Below are positions 1 through 8,461 of a DNA stretch of 46,273 nucleotides, piece by piece. Position 1 is the stretch's first letter, and every line of letters starts with the position of its first letter. The position numbers were made by a program, and so were the translations under genes. This stretch comes from Acidobacteriota bacterium (GTDB lineage Bacteria; Acidobacteriota; Holophagae; Acanthopleuribacterales; Acanthopleuribacteraceae), in assembly GCA_030066195.1 (NCBI GenBank), contig JASJCB010000062.1, positions 1 to 46,273 of the forward strand, read 5' to 3'. Under the pieces are notes generated by a model. It was not told where the DNA came from. It searched no databases and saw only the letters and a program-made list of their open reading frames with translations.

Positions 1-79
1 GCACGCAGGATGCGTGCGCGCCCAGGCTTTTTCGCCTCGTCTCGCCCGGGGGGCGATTCTCGGCTTGCGTGCCCGGGGG

Positions 80-250
80 TTAGTCCACTACTCGGTCGCC
101 CGATCTTTTGACCAGTTCGGCGAATAGGGCGCTGAGGCGGTCCGTCATTGGGTCTACCTGGCCTTCGCCGATGGTTCTGCCGTCTACCCGGGTACCGAGG
201 CCGGAGCGCACAGAGGGGGAAGAAGAGCCTTTTTCGTTTTTCTCTTCCAT
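80..250 (-). CDS. Small hypothetical protein downstream of the Ser/Thr kinase
   Basis: Short ORF of about 56 codons starting at an ATG at 248-250 (protein begins MEEKNEKG). It follows the stop of the kinase gene by about 50 bases on the same strand. The frame is open further upstream to a TTG at 299-301 that overlaps the kinase stop, so a 73-residue form coupled to the kinase is also possible. The product is hydrophilic, with a charged N-terminus and a short amphipathic C-terminal helix (DRLSALFAELVKRSG). I recognise no family. Third position in the sigma-kinase operon suggests co-expression, but coding status is uncertain. Confidence 0.4.
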   Translation of the reverse strand: MEEKNEKGSSSPSVRSGLGTRVDGRTIGEGQVDPMTDRLSALFAELVKRSGDRVVD

Positions 251-297
251 CGTGTGGCGCCGGGACATCAATAGATGGACGCGGTTGGTGACGGGTT

Positions 298-3177
298 TCA
301 ATCCGGGGGGTTGGCGTTCAAGGCGCGTAGTAGGGCGGGGATCCGGTCCAATTCCGGTTCCTCTTGGGCCAGGATGGTTTCGATCTCGGCGGCCGTTGTT
401 TTCAGGTCGTTGCGTTTCAGGTAGGGCAGCAGTTGTTGCTTGACCTGGCCCCGTACGTAATTCGGGTTGACGTGCCGTTCCATGCCCTCGGCGAAATGCG
501 TCAGCGCCTCCCGGGTTTTGTTCAAGGCCATTTTGACCCGAGCCAGGTCCAGGAGCACGTCGCCCGTCAATTTATCGCCCTCGGGGCCAGGTTTGGTGGA
601 CTTTTTGCAATCGTCCAGCAGGTGTTCCAGCAGGCCTTCCGCCGCCGCGTAGTCTTCTTTCAAGATGTAGAGATAGGCCCTGCCGTTGCGGGCGCTCAAG
701 GCAGAGGGAATGAGGCGTTGCTCTTCGGTCAGTTCATCGATCTGCGCCGTCACTTCGATCGCCTCGTCCAATTTGCCCCGCTTTTGCAGCACCAGGCCCA
801 GGTCTTCCAGGGATTCCAGGGTCAACTGATTGGCCAGGCCCTTGCTTTTCCGGCGGGTTTCGAAAACTTCCCGAATCAGGCTCTCGGCTTCTTCCAGTCC
901 GGTTTCGGCTTCCCTGTTCAGAGCGGCCGCGTCCAAGCGCAGCTTGCTGCGAGCCCGGGTCGACTGCCCTTCCCTTTCCAACGCCCGGGCCTGTTTCCTC
1001 AGGCTTTGCGCCCTGTTTATCTTTCGGGTCGCCGCGACCCGCAGGCCCCATGCCAGGGCGTGCATGGACCGCTGAATGCGACGGGAATCCGGGAAGAGCA
1101 CCGCACGGCGCGTGGCCAGCAGTTCCCGGTGGCGGCGGATGCCTTCCTCCAGTCTGTCCATGGAATAGAACAGGTTGGCATAGTTGTGCTGGGTGTAGAG
1201 CACCGTGTGGTGGTCCTCGCCGAAATGTTCGATGAGGCCGGGGATGGATTTCTCGAAAAGCTCGGCCGCCTCCTGGTATTGGTCGTTATCGACCAGTACC
1301 GCGGCCCAATCGGTGCTGCATTTCATGCGGATGCCGGCGTGTTCGTCCGAAAGGTAGCGGCTGTCCTCGAAGCACTGCCGGAACAGTTCGGTTGCCCGCA
1401 GACGGTCGTTGCCCGGTATCTTGTAGTAGAAAGCCTGGTTCAGACGCGCATCCAGGGTTTTGGGATGTCGGGCGCCGTACTTTTCGGTCAACAGGTCGAC
1501 GTGTTCCTGGTACAAGGCGGCGGCATCGTCGGCGCGATTGCTTTCGCCCACGGCCATGGCCAGTTTCCCCAAGACCTCCAAGGATTCCGGGGCGTTGCGG
1601 CCTTTCAACCGGCTGTAGATGCGCAGGGCCTCGCGATGTTGTTCGACGGCTTCCTCACCGGCGTCCAGGTGATTGTAGGCCTTGCCCAGGGCAAAGCGAA
1701 ACGAGGCTTCGTCCAGGCTGTCGCCCCGAAAGACCTGGTTGACCTCTTTACGGATATTGTTGAGCGCCTGGATGGACAAGACGTTGCGCTCGCTGGTCTC
1801 GGGCACGAAGGTGCCCACCAGTTGGATCAGGTATTTGTTGATCTGCGAGGCGCGCTCGCGGGCATTGCGCTCCTGCATCAGGAAAGCGGCGCCGCCGATC
1901 AGAAGCATCAGCATAAACAGGGCCGCGGTCACCACCTGGTTGCGGTATCGGCGCAGGAACTTGCGCAGGTGATAGGTGGTTTGGCGCAGGGGACCGGCAA
2001 TCACCGGTCGGTTTTCCAGGTGATAGCGAATATCGGTATTGAATTGAGAGCAGGAGGCATAGCGGTCCGCCGGACTTTTGGACAGGGCCTTCAGGGCAAT
2101 CCAGTCCAAGTCGCGCGAGAGGCGGCGCACCAACTGCTGCGATGTCAGCCCGCGGGTTTCGGCGCCGGTTTGGAAATCGGAATCATCCGAGTCGATGCGC
2201 CGGCTGGGCGCGGGAGGGTCGACCTCCTGGATGATGCGGCAACACTCCCGAAGCGAGGTCTCCTTGTCCAGGTATTGGTCCAGGGGAATGACGCCCACCA
2301 GTAACTCATAAAACACCACGCCCAGCGAATAGAGGTCGGTGCGGGTGTCGATCTGGCCGTGCAAACCGGCCGCCTGTTCCGGGCTCATGTAGTGCGGCGT
2401 GCCCATGACCATGCCCCGGCGGGTCTCGGTGGGTTCTTCCACCATGCCTCCGCGGATCTCGGAAGGTTTCTCCACCAAGCTTTCGCCGGTGAACTTGGCA
2501 ATGCCGAAGTCGATGATTTTGGGCACGGCCTGACCGTCCTGGTCGATGACCAGGATGTTGGAAGGTTTGATATCGCGGTGGATGACTCCTTTCTGGTGGG
2601 CGTGTTGTAAGCCGTCGCAAACCTTCATAAACAAACGCAGGCGTTCCTCGATGTTCAGCCGCTTGTTGTCACAGTATTCCGTGATGGGTTGTCCGTCCAG
2701 GTATTCCATGGCGATAAAAGGATCGTTCCGCGCGGTCATCCCGGAATCGTAAACCCTGGCGATATAGGGATGTTCCATCAAGGCCAGCACCTGACCCTCG
2801 AAGCGGAAACGCGACAGGAGTTCCTCGGAGACGCGGCCGGTGTCCAGAACCTTCAGGGCCACGGTGCGCACGATGGGGTACTGTTGCTCGGCCTGATAGA
2901 CGATGCCCATGCCGCCCGATGCAATGGTGCGGGTGATTTTGAACTTCTCCTCGGGAAGATCCTCATGCTCGGGAGGAAAAGCGGCGCGGCGCATCATTTC
3001 CATGGATTCCAGGCTGAAGAGGGTCTCGGCCTCGGAACAATGTTCCCATAGGGAGGACAGTTCATCCGTCAGTTCCCTGTCGTCTTGGACTTGTTCCATC
3101 AGGTAGGCACGAGCATTTTCGAGATTAAGACCGGCGTCAAACAGTTCTTCCAACCGCTGTTTGTTACCTGGTTTCAT
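298..3177 (-). CDS. Membrane-anchored Ser/Thr protein kinase with C-terminal TPR repeats
   Basis: 959-residue Hanks-type (PknB-like) kinase. Residues 1-75 form a helical N-terminal region. The kinase domain runs about 80-390, with the glycine loop IASGGMGIVY at 85-94, catalytic lysine in VALKV (K109), HRDIKPSN at 200-207, DFGIA at 223-227 and the APE-equivalent SPEQA at 265-269. All catalytic residues are present. The activation segment carries an unusual near-duplication (EIRGGMVEEP then ETRRGMV, about 240-257). One transmembrane helix at about 414-434 is followed by an extracytoplasmic TPR array (about 480-920). The start ATG overlaps the TGA of the upstream sigma-factor gene (ATGA at 3174-3177), so the two are translationally coupled. 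Such kinase-TPR proteins next to ECF factors are common in Acidobacteriota and Planctomycetes, where the kinase probably controls the sigma factor. Substrate unknown. Confidence 0.95.
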   Translation of the reverse strand: MKPGNKQRLEELFDAGLNLENARAYLMEQVQDDRELTDELSSLWEHCSEAETLFSLESMEMMRRAAFPPEHEDLPEEKFKITRTIASGGMGIVYQAEQQYPIVRTVALKVLDTGRVSEELLSRFRFEGQVLALMEHPYIARVYDSGMTARNDPFIAMEYLDGQPITEYCDNKRLNIEERLRLFMKVCDGLQHAHQKGVIHRDIKPSNILVIDQDGQAVPKIIDFGIAKFTGESLVEKPSEIRGGMVEEPTETRRGMVMGTPHYMSPEQAAGLHGQIDTRTDLYSLGVVFYELLVGVIPLDQYLDKETSLRECCRIIQEVDPPAPSRRIDSDDSDFQTGAETRGLTSQQLVRRLSRDLDWIALKALSKSPADRYASCSQFNTDIRYHLENRPVIAGPLRQTTYHLRKFLRRYRNQVVTAALFMLMLLIGGAAFLMQERNARERASQINKYLIQLVGTFVPETSERNVLSIQALNNIRKEVNQVFRGDSLDEASFRFALGKAYNHLDAGEEAVEQHREALRIYSRLKGRNAPESLEVLGKLAMAVGESNRADDAAALYQEHVDLLTEKYGARHPKTLDARLNQAFYYKIPGNDRLRATELFRQCFEDSRYLSDEHAGIRMKCSTDWAAVLVDNDQYQEAAELFEKSIPGLIEHFGEDHHTVLYTQHNYANLFYSMDRLEEGIRRHRELLATRRAVLFPDSRRIQRSMHALAWGLRVAATRKINRAQSLRKQARALEREGQSTRARSKLRLDAAALNREAETGLEEAESLIREVFETRRKSKGLANQLTLESLEDLGLVLQKRGKLDEAIEVTAQIDELTEEQRLIPSALSARNGRAYLYILKEDYAAAEGLLEHLLDDCKKSTKPGPEGDKLTGDVLLDLARVKMALNKTREALTHFAEGMERHVNPNYVRGQVKQQLLPYLKRNDLKTTAAEIETILAQEEPELDRIPALLRALNANPPD

Positions 3178-3740
3178 TCCTCGTCTCCCTGAAGACAGCG
3201 ACGCAGCCAGGCACGGGCGAAGTTCAGCTCACGCAAAACGGTGGAGCGGGAAACACCCAGCACCTCGGTAATTTCTTCCACCTTCAGACCCACGAAATAG
3301 TGCATTTCTATGACCCAGACCTTGCGCTTGTCGTAGGCTTCCAGCTTTTCCAGGCATTCTTCCAATTCGTGGGGTTCGCTGTCGGGGCGATCGGCGATCT
3401 GGTCCATATTGTCGGGTACGATGACCATCTGACCGCCGCCGCGCTTCTTGCGCCCGCGCATGGTCTGGTATTCCATGATCAAGCGGCGCATGATCTTGGC
3501 GGCCACGGCGAAGAAGTGATTGCGGTCCTGGAAGTCCACATGGCGTTGACCGAAAACGCGCATATAGGCCTCGTGCACCAGGGCGGTACTGGACATGGTT
3601 TGGCCGCCGCCTTTCAGATAGTAATTGGCGATGGCCCGCATCTTGTCATAAACGAGCGGAATCATATCGTCCAGCGCCTTATCTTCGCCCTCGCGCCATT
3701 CAGATAAAAGCTGGGTGATCTCTTTTTCATCGGAGGGCAT
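3174..3740 (-). CDS. ECF-family RNA polymerase sigma factor
   Basis: 188 residues, typical length for an ECF sigma factor of the Sigma70_ECF (PF07638) type. Region 2 covers about residues 8-95 (contains STALVHEAYMRVF and the aromatic-rich segment before KIMRRLIMEY). Region 4 covers about 128-182, with a helix-turn-helix in VEEITEVLGVSRSTV. No anti-sigma factor gene is adjacent; instead the stop overlaps the start of a Ser/Thr kinase, the arrangement known for kinase-linked ECF groups, so phosphorylation is the likely control (inference). A GGGAG ribosome-binding site precedes the ATG. Confidence 0.93.
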   Translation of the reverse strand: MPSDEKEITQLLSEWREGEDKALDDMIPLVYDKMRAIANYYLKGGGQTMSSTALVHEAYMRVFGQRHVDFQDRNHFFAVAAKIMRRLIMEYQTMRGRKKRGGGQMVIVPDNMDQIADRPDSEPHELEECLEKLEAYDKRKVWVIEMHYFVGLKVEEITEVLGVSRSTVLRELNFARAWLRRCLQGDEE

Positions 3741-3779
3741 GCGGCTACTCCCTTCTTGGCGGGTTCAGGTTTCACAGAT

Positions 3780-3808
3780 ATCTTATCACACAACGCGGAT
3801 GCGGTAAA
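3780..3808 (-). promoter_or_regulatory. Candidate promoter of the sigma-kinase operon
   Basis: On the minus strand TTTACC (3803-3808) and TAAGAT (3780-3785) are separated by 17 bases, about 40 bases before the sigma-factor ATG. Each box matches the housekeeping consensus at 4 of 6 positions, so this is suggestive only. Confidence 0.35.
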
Positions 3809-3857
3809 AAAGCCGGAGAGGGTACCGATCCCGAGCAGCTTATTCGCGAATGAGATC

Positions 3858-4652
3858 TCAGCTGACCTGGGGTTGGAAACCGTAGGCCGCCTCCACCGAT
3901 TCACCCACCCGGGCCACGCGTGAGAGCACCATGGCGCGCGCGCCGTAAAAGCGCTTCAGCAGTTCGCGGCAGGCTTTCGGCAGTTCCTGGGGTCGGGTGA
4001 CGGGGTCAGGCACCGGCACCTCCAGCAGTTGGCCGAGATGGGTTTGCTCCATGCCTTGAGGCAGGGCGATCTTCTTCGACCAGTCGAGGATGGTGTGGAC
4101 GGCCTTGCTCAGGCCTTTGGCGCCGTTGACGATATCGGAGTTGAAGATCTCCTCGCCGCCGTGGTCCGTGGTGGAGTGGTGCAGCAGGGAAACCAATTGG
4201 CGTTGTTCGTCCAGGCGACGCATGGCCTTGCTCAGCTTGCGCAGCGCCTTGTAGGTGGGCATCAGGCCGTTGACCGCGTTGAGCATCAACCTGCCGTGAG
4301 TCACCTTTTCGGTAACCTCGGGTAACGGCAACAAAGCCAGGGCCAGGCCGATCCGGTTTGCGGTGACCCGACCATAGTGATGACGGGCGTGGGCAATCTC
4401 TCTTTTGGATTTCAGGGAAAGGTCGTCTTTCACCGCTGTCAACACGCGCAGCCTGGAGGCAATTTCGGTCAACTCGTCTCTCATATCCGCAAAGGCTTCA
4501 GCGGCCGCGGCTTCACCGGAGGGCAACGTCTCCGGTTTTTTGGGAAATGGTACGTGAAACCCGTGAACGGAGGGTCCGAAATAACGAGCCATGACAACTG
4601 CCGGTGCTTCGCTCAGGGTGGGAGCGTTTTCCTGAGATGTTTCTACAGTCAT
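3858..4652 (-). CDS. Hypothetical helical protein, unknown function
   Basis: 264 residues, mostly alpha-helical and soluble, with no signal peptide or membrane segment. The N-terminal ~45 residues are proline- and alanine-rich and likely disordered. The rest contains basic helices (ALRKLSKAMRRLDEQRQ) and a C-terminal helix (CRELLKRFYGARAMVLSRV). I recognise no family or catalytic motif. The ATG at 4652 is preceded by AGAGG at 5-base spacing, which supports the start. It lies on the same strand as the sigma-kinase operon, 117 bases upstream of it, so it could be read through into that operon. Confidence 0.7.
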   Translation of the reverse strand: MTVETSQENAPTLSEAPAVVMARYFGPSVHGFHVPFPKKPETLPSGEAAAAEAFADMRDELTEIASRLRVLTAVKDDLSLKSKREIAHARHHYGRVTANRIGLALALLPLPEVTEKVTHGRLMLNAVNGLMPTYKALRKLSKAMRRLDEQRQLVSLLHHSTTDHGGEEIFNSDIVNGAKGLSKAVHTILDWSKKIALPQGMEQTHLGQLLEVPVPDPVTRPQELPKACRELLKRFYGARAMVLSRVARVGESVEAAYGFQPQVS

Positions 4653-4992
4653 TGTTACCTCTCTTCGTAATGCCCGGACCGTTGTCGAACCGCGTCGGCT
4701 GCATCCAAACGGAGGCAGCCGGTTACCTATACCGGAATAAACGCTGATATCTGGAAAAGGAGCTCAACCTTCGAATGGAATTCAATGGGCTTTCACCATC
4801 GATCACACCGGAAAACGGCGGGGTGAAAAGGACCGCATGTCAAATCATCGCGAACTGCCGGATACAATGACATCTGACCGGTATCTTCAGCTCACGATTG
4901 GACCATTATACCAGGAGATTTAGCCGGATTTTATGATTTCATTCACCCGGTTCCATGACCCGAGCGCCAGTTTTTGGATAACCCGTCTATTC
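4653..4992. other. Intergenic region without a recognisable gene
   Basis: About 340 bases between the unknown helical protein and the TPR gene. A short inverted repeat (GGCTGCCTCC ... GGATGCAGCC on the minus strand, about 4699-4725) lies in the leader of the downstream gene. I see no other feature. Confidence 0.5.
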
Positions 4993-7509
4993 TTACGCGT
5001 ATTCATCGCCCCGATAACCCGCGCGGATGGTGGCCAGGAACTCGGCGGCGGCGAGGGTGTCTTCGTGGTCTTCGCCCAGGTTTTCACGGTAGATCTTCAA
5101 GGCGCGTTCGGCCAGTTCTTCCGCTTCGTCGGGGAGCTTGAGGGTGACCCAGTAGACATCGGCCACGTTGTTCAGGGCATCGGCGAATTCAAGGTCATCG
5201 GGACCCAGGACTTCTTCCTCGATGGCCAGAGCCCGGGTGTGTAACTCGTGAGCCTCTTCCATCTGGTCGGTGTTGGCGATGACCAGGGCCAGGCTGTGCA
5301 TCTTGCGGGCGAACTCGCGGGAGCGCGGGCCGTCCACGGCTTCTTTGACCGCCATAAGGGCGCGGCAGACCTCTTCCGCCTCGTGCATGCGTCTTTGTTC
5401 CCAATAAACCAGGGCCAGGCCTTCCAGGGCTTCGCCGACCGCGGGGTGCAGCGGGCCCAGGTTCTTTTCCAGGATGGCGCGCGCGCGTTTCAACAGGGGT
5501 TCGCTTTCTTTCTCGCGCTGGAGATCCCGCATCAGGAATCCCTGGGTAATCATGCCCTCGGCCACCTCGACCGAATCGGGACCCAGCATGATTTCTTCCA
5601 AGGCCAGGGCTCGTTCCATCATGGTGAGGGCCTCGTCTTTCCCACCGGTCAGGCCCAGCAACATGGCGAAGCGGCGGAGGCATTCAACCGCGCCCAGGTG
5701 TGTGCCGCCGTAGGCATCGTCGTAGATGTCCAGGGCGCGTCGGTACATGGATACGGCCTCGTCGGTTCGGTTCAGGCCCCAGAGCGTGTCGGCCAGGTGC
5801 TCGACGGGTTCCAGGAGTTGGGGATGCTTGGGACCTCTTAGATGCTCCAATGTTTCCAAGGCGCGGCGGAAGAGGGGTTCGGCCTCGTCGGATTGACCGT
5901 TGTGCACCAGCAGGTCGCCCAGGTTGATCAAGCGGTTGACGATCATGGGGTCCAGCGGTCCGCGGGAGGCCTCGTCGATTTCCAGGGCCCGGCGCAACAG
6001 GTCGACGGCCTCATCCAAGCGGCCCGAGACCTGCAACGCATTGGCCAGGTTGTTGAGGGCGGGCGCCAGGTCGGGATGATCGGGCGGCAGGGTTTGTTCA
6101 CTGACGGCCAGCGCCTCGCGCAGCACGGCTTCGGCGGCCTCGTGCCGATCGGTATCCAACAACAGGCAGCCCAGGTTGCTCAATCCGTTGGCCACGTTGG
6201 GGTGTTGATCGCCGTAGGCGTCTATTTCGATTTCCAGGGAGCGCCGGTACAGGTCCTCGCTTTCCTGGTATTGCTCCAGGCGGTAGAGCAGGCCGGCCAG
6301 GTTGTTCATGGCAAGCGCCACATTAGGGTGACCCTCGCCGTGGGTTTCCTCTTCACGGGCCAATGCTTCACGCAAGAGCGGCTCCGCCTCGAAAGCGCGG
6401 CCGGTATCGGCCAGCAATTCGGCCAGGTTGTTGCGGGTACCGCTTGTAACCTGTTCCTCCCGGTAGCCTTCCTCTACAGCAAGGGCTCGGCGATACAGTT
6501 CCTCGGCCTCTTCCTCGCGGGCGGTTTGGGCGTAGAGCAGGGCCAGGTTGTTGAGATCGGCAATGACCTGCGGGTCGTCGTGTCCCAGCAATTCCAGGGT
6601 CATGGTCAGGGCGCCGCGCAACATTTCCTCGGCTTCCTCGAAGCGGTACTGATCGCGCAACAGGTTGCCCAGGTAACCCATGACCCCGGCAATGTTCAGG
6701 TGGTCGCCGCCGTGAATGTCCCGGAACATGGTCAGCGCGCGCCGATACAGGTCCTCGGCGTCTTTGAAGAAAGCCAACCGGTTCATATGGCTGCCCAGGT
6801 AGAGGCATAACCGGGCGGTCTCCAGGCCGGGTTCCAAAACGGAGGTCAGGGCTTTGATATGCTTTTGCAGGGGCCGAAACAAGCGCGGGTCTTCGCTGTC
6901 GTCCAAGCGAGCGGCTTCGCGAGCCAGGTGACCGGTGACCGAATCCCCGGCCGCTGAGACCAGTTCCGGCATTTCCGCTTTCACCAGGCGCACGATCAAA
7001 GGGTCCTGGCGAAGCACACTGGGTTTCACCGGTTGGGCCAGGCCTAAATCGACCACGCGTTGCATGGCCTCGGTGCGCTCTTCGATCGTGTGCGAACCCT
7101 CGGGGCAACACAGGACAAAATCGAGCGGAATGGTTTCGCCGGGAACGAACCAGGCCAGGCAGGCGAGCATTTCCCGGGCCAGGGCATCGCGGTCGTGAAT
7201 GGGGTCCAGCCGATCCAAGCAGTGGGCCACCAGGCGGGCAACGACTAACTCATCCTCGGTCCAGGCTTCGGCCGAGCGGGCAATCACCTGCCGCGCCACG
7301 TTTTCCAAGAAGGCGACGGGCGGCTCTTCCCCATGATATTGCCTCAGGTAGCAGGCGGCCAGGTACACGGGGTTGGGCTTGTGGCCGTAGGTTTTCGCAA
7401 TCATGACGGCATCGGCCTCATCGAGATTGGGACAAAGGCCGGTGAGCAGGTTGCGGCTCTGTAAGGGCGTCAGTTTTTCTTTAGATAAATTAGACCATCT
7501 ATATGGCAT
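4993..7509 (-). CDS. Long TPR (kinesin-light-chain type) protein with NB-ARC-like N-terminal remnant
   Basis: 838 residues from the ATG at 7507-7509, chosen because GAGG sits 9 bases upstream; a TTG at 7525-7527 is the alternative. Residues ~10-190 look like the ARC/winged-helix tail of a STAND ATPase: a 'LTPLQSRNLL ... AKTYGHKPNPVYLAACYL' segment equivalent to the GLPLAL-type helix, then a helical winged-helix-like part. The P-loop and Walker B part of the NTPase are absent. Residues ~230-830 are about fourteen ~42-residue TPR units of the kinesin-light-chain type (A.. LYRRAL.I.E...G..HP.VA..L.NLA.LL). TPR arrays of this kind bind partner proteins. With no NTPase core it probably works as a scaffold, or partners a separate enzyme. 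No signal peptide; cytoplasmic. Confidence 0.85.
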   Translation of the reverse strand: MPYRWSNLSKEKLTPLQSRNLLTGLCPNLDEADAVMIAKTYGHKPNPVYLAACYLRQYHGEEPPVAFLENVARQVIARSAEAWTEDELVVARLVAHCLDRLDPIHDRDALAREMLACLAWFVPGETIPLDFVLCCPEGSHTIEERTEAMQRVVDLGLAQPVKPSVLRQDPLIVRLVKAEMPELVSAAGDSVTGHLAREAARLDDSEDPRLFRPLQKHIKALTSVLEPGLETARLCLYLGSHMNRLAFFKDAEDLYRRALTMFRDIHGGDHLNIAGVMGYLGNLLRDQYRFEEAEEMLRGALTMTLELLGHDDPQVIADLNNLALLYAQTAREEEAEELYRRALAVEEGYREEQVTSGTRNNLAELLADTGRAFEAEPLLREALAREEETHGEGHPNVALAMNNLAGLLYRLEQYQESEDLYRRSLEIEIDAYGDQHPNVANGLSNLGCLLLDTDRHEAAEAVLREALAVSEQTLPPDHPDLAPALNNLANALQVSGRLDEAVDLLRRALEIDEASRGPLDPMIVNRLINLGDLLVHNGQSDEAEPLFRRALETLEHLRGPKHPQLLEPVEHLADTLWGLNRTDEAVSMYRRALDIYDDAYGGTHLGAVECLRRFAMLLGLTGGKDEALTMMERALALEEIMLGPDSVEVAEGMITQGFLMRDLQREKESEPLLKRARAILEKNLGPLHPAVGEALEGLALVYWEQRRMHEAEEVCRALMAVKEAVDGPRSREFARKMHSLALVIANTDQMEEAHELHTRALAIEEEVLGPDDLEFADALNNVADVYWVTLKLPDEAEELAERALKIYRENLGEDHEDTLAAAEFLATIRAGYRGDEYA

Positions 7510-7701
7510 GGGTAAGGTCCTCAGCAACCGAGTGAAAACGGGCCATTATAGCGCCCGCACGGCGGGGCTGTCACCTGTTGATCCAAGAGAGCCCCCCGGC
7601 ACGGCCGTTCAGGAGTCTTGTCGATGAATCAAACGCGGGACAATCCGGGGACTGAATCATCGCCCGGTGTCCGCCGTCGAGCAAACTTTTCAAAGACCCT
7701 G

Positions 7702-7731
7702 TTGACACCGTTGTCAAAAATGGGTTACTTT
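7702..7731 (+). promoter_or_regulatory. Candidate sigma70 promoter with overlapping palindrome
   Basis: TTGACA at 7702-7707 and TACTTT at 7726-7731 (18-base spacer). The -35 box is one arm of a perfect inverted repeat, TTGACA-CCGT-TGTCAA (7702-7717), which could be an operator. Transcription would start near 7738 and enter the structured region ending at the terminator at 7962-7988. Confidence 0.5.
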
Positions 7732-7737
7732 ATCTTC

Positions 7738-7988
7738 TAGAGATACCAGAGAGCGTTTCATCGGCGTAGTGGATACCGCCGTGGCCTCAGCACGTTACCG
7801 CTGAAGGGGAGCGCTGTATATTCATGGTTTTCTTCCAAACGCACCCCGCGTGCGCGTGTCGGGGCGTCGCTTTCGGGTAAATCGTTCTAACTCCTGAGTT
7901 GGAGGTTTCGGCCGGGTGGTCTACCCGGATACAGCCGGCCGTTGTGCTGATGTCCGGATACGGGACCGAATTGCCGGTCCCTCTTTTT
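7738..7988 (+). ncRNA. Candidate free-standing structured small RNA (~250 nt)
   Basis: Between a plausible promoter and a strong intrinsic terminator there is no convincing ORF but many hairpins: CGGCG...CGCCG (about 7763-7782), TCAGC...GCTGA (7786-7803), CGCACCCCG...CGGGGCG, AACTC...GAGTT and GGCCGG...CCGGCC with an inner GGGT/ACCC. GTGCTGATG near the 3' end could pair with CAGCAC near the 5' part. The unit stands alone between divergent genes and its length suits a housekeeping-type regulatory RNA such as 6S. I cannot match it to a known family by eye, so no name is given. Confidence 0.5.
7962..7988 (+). terminator. Rho-independent terminator of the candidate sRNA
   Basis: Perfect 7-bp stem GGGACCG/CGGTCCC with a 6-base loop (AATTGC), followed directly by TCTTTTT. 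Confidence 0.75.
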
Positions 7989-8461
7989 CATCGATCGATT
8001 CATGGTTCCTGACCGCATTTGTTTTTGGGGAAGTGCTTATTTCATGTTGGTTTCAACCATCGATCTGATCATTATCGGTGTCTATCCGGCCTCTACCGTG
8101 GTCATCGGTCTGCCGGCTCGGCGCCTTCAAGGACAGCGCAAGGGAATACGTGATCACCGATCCACCGTCTTCCAGCCCGGTTCGGTGCATCGGATCGTTG
8201 TAACCCCGAGCGGACGGGGAGCCGACCTTCCTCCCAGAGATTCGGTAGTGCCCTAACTACCGATTCTCGCCCTCCTCCGCAACCCGACCCCGCCCCGCCG
8301 TCCGGCGGGGCGGGTACTCCTGTTTACGGATCGGGGCGAATTGACACTTGCCTCACATTCAGACTATGGAATAAACTTGGGTAACGTTTATGTAATACAT
8401 CTATATGGGTCTTGAGTGACGTGCCTGGCCGTCCGGACAAGAACTAGAGGTGAGGTGCTGC
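7989..8461. other. Intergenic region with hairpins and promoter for the VWA gene
   Basis: No believable gene. It contains CGGTAGTgccctaACTACCG (about 8241-8262), a long GC palindrome CCCCGCC...GGCGGGG near 8289-8313 without a U-tract, and a candidate promoter TTGACA (8341-8346)/TATGGA (8365-8370, 18-base spacer), about 90 bases before the VWA gene. Confidence 0.5.

Noticed and set aside
364..2304. 646-codon plus-strand ORF opposite the kinase gene
   Set aside because: Shadow frame in high-GC DNA; the minus strand encodes a kinase with every catalytic motif.
8002..8256. 84-codon ORF before the first VWA gene
   Set aside because: No ribosome-binding site, no recognisable features, and it begins directly after a terminator in a hairpin-rich non-coding region.
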